A stretch of DNA of 64,000 nt from JAVVHH01 sp963835135. Lineage in GTDB: Bacteria; Pseudomonadota; Alphaproteobacteria; Acetobacterales; Acetobacteraceae. Position 1 is the first letter of the stretch, and each line of letters begins with the position of its first letter. The stretch is from assembly GCA_963835135.1 (NCBI GenBank), contig CAWIEF010000002.1, forward strand, positions 682,001-746,000, read 5' to 3'. Positions 60,097 through 64,000 of this stretch are shown here, one piece after another. A program made the position numbers and the translations under genes. A model generated the notes under the pieces. That model was not told the origin of the DNA. It did no database searches and saw only the letters and a list, made by a program, of their open reading frames with translations.

Positions 60097-63000
60097 ATGA
60101 ACGCGATCAACAAGTCGTTCACGGGTCAGAAGCGCATTCGCAAGAGCTTCGGGCGGATCCCCGAGGTGGCTCCGATGCCGAACCTGATCGACGTGCAGCG
60201 CTCGAGCTACGAGGCGTTCCTGCAGATGAACGTCGCGCCGGACAGCCGGACGCCGACCGGGCTGCAGGAAGTGTTCAAATCCGTGTTCCCGATCGACGAT
60301 TTCGCCGGTCGCGGCCGGCTGGAATTCGTGTACTACGAGTTGGAAGAGCCGAAATACGACGTCGAGGAGTGCATCCAGCGCGGAATGACGTTCGCCGCGC
60401 CGTTGAAGGTCATCCTGCGGCTCATCGTGTGGGATGTCGACGAGGACACCGGCGCCCGCTCCATCCGCGACATCAAGGAACAGCCGGTTTACATGGGCGA
60501 CATGCCGCTCATGACCGATAACGGCACCTTCATCATCAACGGCACCGAGCGCGTCATCGTCAGCCAGATGCATCGTAGCCCGGGCGTGTTCTTCGATCAC
60601 GACAAGGGCAAGACGCACTCGAGCGGTAAGTATCTCTTCACCGCCCGCGTGATCCCCTATCGCGGCTCGTGGCTCGATTTCGAGTTCGACAGCAAGGACC
60701 TCGTCTACGTCCGCATCGACCGCAAGCGGAAGCTGCCGGTGACCACGCTGCTCTACGCGTTGGAAGGCACCGCCACCGAGGCGCTGCGCGCCCAGCGTGC
60801 CCAGAACGGCGAGACGTTGGACATCGCCGAAATCCGCGGTATGGACGCCGAGGAGATCCTCACCTTCTTCTACGGTCAGGTGCTGTTTACCCGCACGCCG
60901 AAGGGCTGGGCGCGTCCGTTCGAGGCCGAAGGCTACCGCGGCATCACGCTCGCCGAGCCGTTGGTCGACGCAGACACCGGCGAAGTCGTGGCCGAGGCTG
61001 GCAGCAAGATGACGCAGCGTGCCGCCCGCAAGGTGTCCGAGAAGACCAAGACGGTCCTGGTGGGCCGGGCAGAGATGCTGGGGCGCTACATGGCCGTGGA
61101 CCTCGTCAACGAGGAGACGGGCGAGATCTACGCCGAGGCCGGCGAAGAACTGGCCGACGCCAAGCTGACGATCCTCGAGGATCTCGGCTACGACAGCTTG
61201 GCCACGCTCGCCGTCGACAACTCGAACGGCCCGTGGCTCCGCAACACGCTAGCGGTCGACAAGAACAGCAGCCGCGAGGACGCGCTGGTCGACATCTATC
61301 GCGTCATGCGCCCGGGCGAGCCGCCGACCCCCGAGACCGCCGAAGCCCTCTTCCGCGGCCTGTTCTTCGACGGCGACCGCTACGACCTCTCCGCCGTCGG
61401 CCGCGTGAAGATGAATATGCGCCTCGGCATCGACGTACCGGACACGGTGCGCGTCCTGCGCAAGGACGACATCCTTCGCACCGTCAAGACGATGTGCGAG
61501 TTGAAGGACGGCCGCGGTCAGATCGACGACATCGACAACCTCGGCAACCGCCGGGTCCGCTCGGTCGGCGAGCTGATGGAGAACCAATACCGCCTCGGCC
61601 TGCTCCGCATGGAGCGCGCTATTCGCGAGCGGATGGGCTCGGTCGACATCGACACGGTGATGCCGCACGACTTGATCAACGCCAAGCCCGCCGCCGCCGC
61701 AGTGCGCGAGTTCTTCGGCTCCTCGCAGCTCAGCCAGTTCATGGACCAGACCAACCCGCTCTCCGAGGTAACGCATAAGCGCCGCCTCTCCGCGCTTGGC
61801 CCGGGTGGTCTGACCCGCGAGCGCGCCGGCTTCGAAGTCCGCGACGTGCACCCGACGCATTACGGCCGTATCTGCCCGATCGAGACGCCGGAAGGACCGA
61901 ACATCGGCCTGATCAATTCGCTCGCGACCTATGCCAAGGTGAACAAATACGGCTTCATCGAAACGCCGTATCGCTTGGTCAAAGACGGCCAGGTCCAAGA
62001 CGGCTGGAAGTATCTGTCCGCGATGGAGGAAGAGAAACTCGTCGTCGCCCAGGCCGATGCGCCGACCGACCGCGAGGGCAACTTTACGAATGAGCTCGTC
62101 TCCGTCAGGCGTCAGGGCGACTTCCGGCTGGTCAAGCCTGAGGACGTGACTGCGGTCGACGTCTCACCCAAGCAGCTCGTCTCGGTGGCCGCCGCGCTGA
62201 TCCCGTTCCTCGAGAACGACGACGCCAACCGTGCGCTGATGGGCTCGAACATGCAGCGCCAGGCGGTGCCGCTGATCCGCTCGGACGCCCCGCTGGTCGG
62301 CACCGGCATGGAGGCCGCCGTCGCCCGCGACAGCGGTGCGACCATCGTCGCCCGTCGCCCCGGCATCGTCGACCAGATCGACGGCGCCCGCATCGTCGTG
62401 CGCGCCACGGCCGATGACGGCACCACGCATGGCGTCGATATCTATCGGCTGCGCAAATACATGCGCTCCAACCAGAGCACCTGCATCAACCAGCGTCCCC
62501 TGGTCAAAGTCGGGGACCGGGTGAACATCGGCGACATCATTGCCGACGGCCCGAGCACCGACCTCGGCGAACTCGCACTCGGCCGCAACGTGCTCTGCGC
62601 GTTCATGCCCTGGAACGGCTACAACTTCGAAGACTCCATCCTCATCAGCGAGCGCATCGCCCGCGACGACGTGTTCACCTCGATCCACATCGAGGAATTC
62701 GAAGTCATGGCCCGCGACACCAAGCTGGGCCAGGAGGAGATCACGCGCGACATCCCCAACGTGGGCGAAGAAGCGCTGAAGAACCTCGACGAAGCCGGCA
62801 TCGTCTACATCGGCGCCGAAGTGAACCCGGGCGACATCCTGGTCGGCAAGGTCACGCCGAAGGGCGAGAGCCCGATGACGCCGGAGGAAAAGCTACTCCG
62901 GGCCATCTTTGGAGAAAAGGCGTCCGACGTCCGCGACACGTCGCTCAAGCTGCCCCCGGGCGTCACCGGCACGATTGTCGACGTCCGCGTGTTCAGCCGC

Positions 63001-64000
63001 CGCGGCGTGGACAAGGACGAGCGCGCCATGGCGATCGAGCGCTCGGAGATCGAGCGTCTGGCCAAGGACCGCGACGACGAGCGGGCCATCCAGGAGCGGT
63101 CGTTCCTCAACCGGCTGCGTGAGAAGCTGCTGGGCCGCAAGGCCGCGGGCGGGTTCAAGGGCATCAAGTCCGGCACCGTGATCGACGAGGCGCTGCTGGC
63201 CGAGCACCCGCGTGGCGCCTGGCGCAACATCGGCGTGGCGGAAGACTCCGTCATGGCCGAGATCGAGACGCTGAAGCGCGAGTTCGATGCCGCGGTGCAG
63301 CGCCTTCAGGCCCGCTTCGACGGCAAGGTGGAGAAGCTGCAGCGCGGTGACGAACTGCCGCCCGGCGTGATGAAGATGGTCAAGGTGTTCGTAGCCGTGA
63401 AGCGCAAGCTGCAGCCCGGCGACAAGATGGCCGGCCGCCACGGCAACAAGGGTGTCGTTTCGCGCGTCACCCCGGTCGAGGACATGCCGTTCCTCGAGGA
63501 CGGCACCCATGTCGACCTCGTGCTCAACCCGCTCGGCGTGCCGAGCCGGATGAACGTGGGGCAAATTCTCGAGACCCATCTCGGCTGGGCCTGCGCCTCG
63601 CTCGGTAAGCAGGTGGGTGAGTTGGTCGACGAGTATCGCCGCACCGGAGCGCAGCGCGACGCGTTGCTCGACATGCTCAAGGACATCTACGGCGAAAAGG
63701 AATTCGCCGAGCAGATCGCCCCGATGAGCACCGAGCAGCTGATCGAGTTGTCCGAAAATCTCCGCAAGGGCATCCCGATCGCCACTCCGGTGTTCGACGG
63801 CGCCCGCATGTCGGACATCGAGGGCATGCTGACCAAGGCCGGGCTGAACACGTCGGGCCAGGTGTTCCTGACCGATGGGCGCAGCGGCGAGGTGTTCGAG
63901 CGCAAGGTCACCGTCGGCTACATCTACATGTTGAAGCTGCACCACCTGGTCGACGACAAGATCCACGCGCGTTCGATCGGGCCGTATTCGCTCGTCACCC
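60097..64000 (+). CDS. rpoB: DNA-directed RNA polymerase beta subunit, N-terminal 1301 codons
   Basis: The gene begins at ATG 60097 (MNAINKSFTGQKRIRKSFGR; GCAGG just upstream) and runs off the right edge. It contains the rifampicin region FGSSQLSQFMDQTNPLSEVT followed by HKRRLSALGPGGLTRERAGF. That segment is identical to E. coli except DQTN for DQNN, THKRRL for THKRRI and SEVT for SEIT. None of the changes is a classical resistance substitution. Later come GYNFEDSILISERI and KLQPGDKMAGRHGNKG. It forms the catalytic cleft of RNA polymerase with RpoC, which should follow. Confidence 0.98.
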   Translation, partial: MNAINKSFTGQKRIRKSFGRIPEVAPMPNLIDVQRSSYEAFLQMNVAPDSRTPTGLQEVFKSVFPIDDFAGRGRLEFVYYELEEPKYDVEECIQRGMTFAAPLKVILRLIVWDVDEDTGARSIRDIKEQPVYMGDMPLMTDNGTFIINGTERVIVSQMHRSPGVFFDHDKGKTHSSGKYLFTARVIPYRGSWLDFEFDSKDLVYVRIDRKRKLPVTTLLYALEGTATEALRAQRAQNGETLDIAEIRGMDAEEILTFFYGQVLFTRTPKGWARPFEAEGYRGITLAEPLVDADTGEVVAEAGSKMTQRAARKVSEKTKTVLVGRAEMLGRYMAVDLVNEETGEIYAEAGEELADAKLTILEDLGYDSLATLAVDNSNGPWLRNTLAVDKNSSREDALVDIYRVMRPGEPPTPETAEALFRGLFFDGDRYDLSAVGRVKMNMRLGIDVPDTVRVLRKDDILRTVKTMCELKDGRGQIDDIDNLGNRRVRSVGELMENQYRLGLLRMERAIRERMGSVDIDTVMPHDLINAKPAAAAVREFFGSSQLSQFMDQTNPLSEVTHKRRLSALGPGGLTRERAGFEVRDVHPTHYGRICPIETPEGPNIGLINSLATYAKVNKYGFIETPYRLVKDGQVQDGWKYLSAMEEEKLVVAQADAPTDREGNFTNELVSVRRQGDFRLVKPEDVTAVDVSPKQLVSVAAALIPFLENDDANRALMGSNMQRQAVPLIRSDAPLVGTGMEAAVARDSGATIVARRPGIVDQIDGARIVVRATADDGTTHGVDIYRLRKYMRSNQSTCINQRPLVKVGDRVNIGDIIADGPSTDLGELALGRNVLCAFMPWNGYNFEDSILISERIARDDVFTSIHIEEFEVMARDTKLGQEEITRDIPNVGEEALKNLDEAGIVYIGAEVNPGDILVGKVTPKGESPMTPEEKLLRAIFGEKASDVRDTSLKLPPGVTGTIVDVRVFSRRGVDKDERAMAIERSEIERLAKDRDDERAIQERSFLNRLREKLLGRKAAGGFKGIKSGTVIDEALLAEHPRGAWRNIGVAEDSVMAEIETLKREFDAAVQRLQARFDGKVEKLQRGDELPPGVMKMVKVFVAVKRKLQPGDKMAGRHGNKGVVSRVTPVEDMPFLEDGTHVDLVLNPLGVPSRMNVGQILETHLGWACASLGKQVGELVDEYRRTGAQRDALLDMLKDIYGEKEFAEQIAPMSTEQLIELSENLRKGIPIATPVFDGARMSDIEGMLTKAGLNTSGQVFLTDGRSGEVFERKVTVGYIYMLKLHHLVDDKIHARSIGPYSLVT

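Overview
The window is high-GC chromosomal DNA from an alphaproteobacterium, most likely Acetobacteraceae (Rhodospirillales). The evidence is gene content and order: tsaE-addB-addA-trxA; tRNA-Phe/yacG/RNase G-like/maf/infA next to hisD-hisG-murA; HWE-type histidine kinases; AddAB rather than RecBCD; and a short HisZ-dependent type of HisG. A bciA-type 8-vinyl reductase suggests an anoxygenic phototroph that makes bacteriochlorophyll. No rRNA operon, CRISPR array or complete IS element is visible.

Layout. 1-10.7 kb: end of asd, then trxA, addA, addB and tsaE on the minus strand, and on the plus strand a ferredoxin-NADP reductase, a two-gene ABC-2 exporter and a histidine phosphatase, almost all joined by 4-nt start/stop overlaps. 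10.8-13.6 kb: aqpZ, a SYLF-domain lipoprotein-like secreted protein, a LuxR-type regulator and creA. 13.7-19.7 kb: an accessory stretch with a tailspike-like beta-helix protein, an OafA/SGNH acyltransferase, a protein with five 27-residue repeats and a phage-virion-like C-terminus, and several very small ORFs, two of which are ATGA-coupled to the gene behind them. 19.7-22.1 kb: divergent phzF-like and MocR-type genes around a perfect 8-bp-arm palindrome. 22-28.4 kb: tRNA-Phe, yacG, RNase G-like, maf, infA, hisD, hisG, murA and a frameshifted dcd. 28.4-35.9 kb: two tiny ORFs, Fur, tRNA-Thr, two SDRs, an M20 amidohydrolase that lacks a canonical start codon, a luciferase-like oxidoreductase, a methyltransferase and bciA. 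35.9-47.3 kb: class II aldolase, a GAF-HWE kinase with a receiver, a solute-binding-protein gene broken by two frameshifts, hisN, kdsB, pheA, two TonB-C-domain proteins, and an HWE kinase with a complete ethylene-receptor-like sensor beside its FAT-GUY receiver. 47.4-57.4 kb: RlmM-like, DUF423, proline iminopeptidase, an SDR plus IlvD/Edd sugar-acid dehydratase operon, a 422-residue protein of unknown function, a 2-hydroxyacid dehydrogenase, a ThDP enzyme and small exported proteins. 57.4-64 kb: rplK-rplA-rplJ-rplL-rpoB, with rpoB running off the end and no secE-nusG in front.

How the genes work together: DNA break repair (AddAB), translation and transcription machinery (infA, rplKAJL, rpoB, two tRNAs), histidine synthesis (hisG, hisD, hisN), envelope synthesis (murA, kdsB) and sensory HWE systems are recognisable modules. 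The best candidates for new biology are the ethylene-receptor-like kinase, the phage-derived patch with coupled mini-ORFs, the MocR palindrome, and the genes with missing or non-canonical starts.
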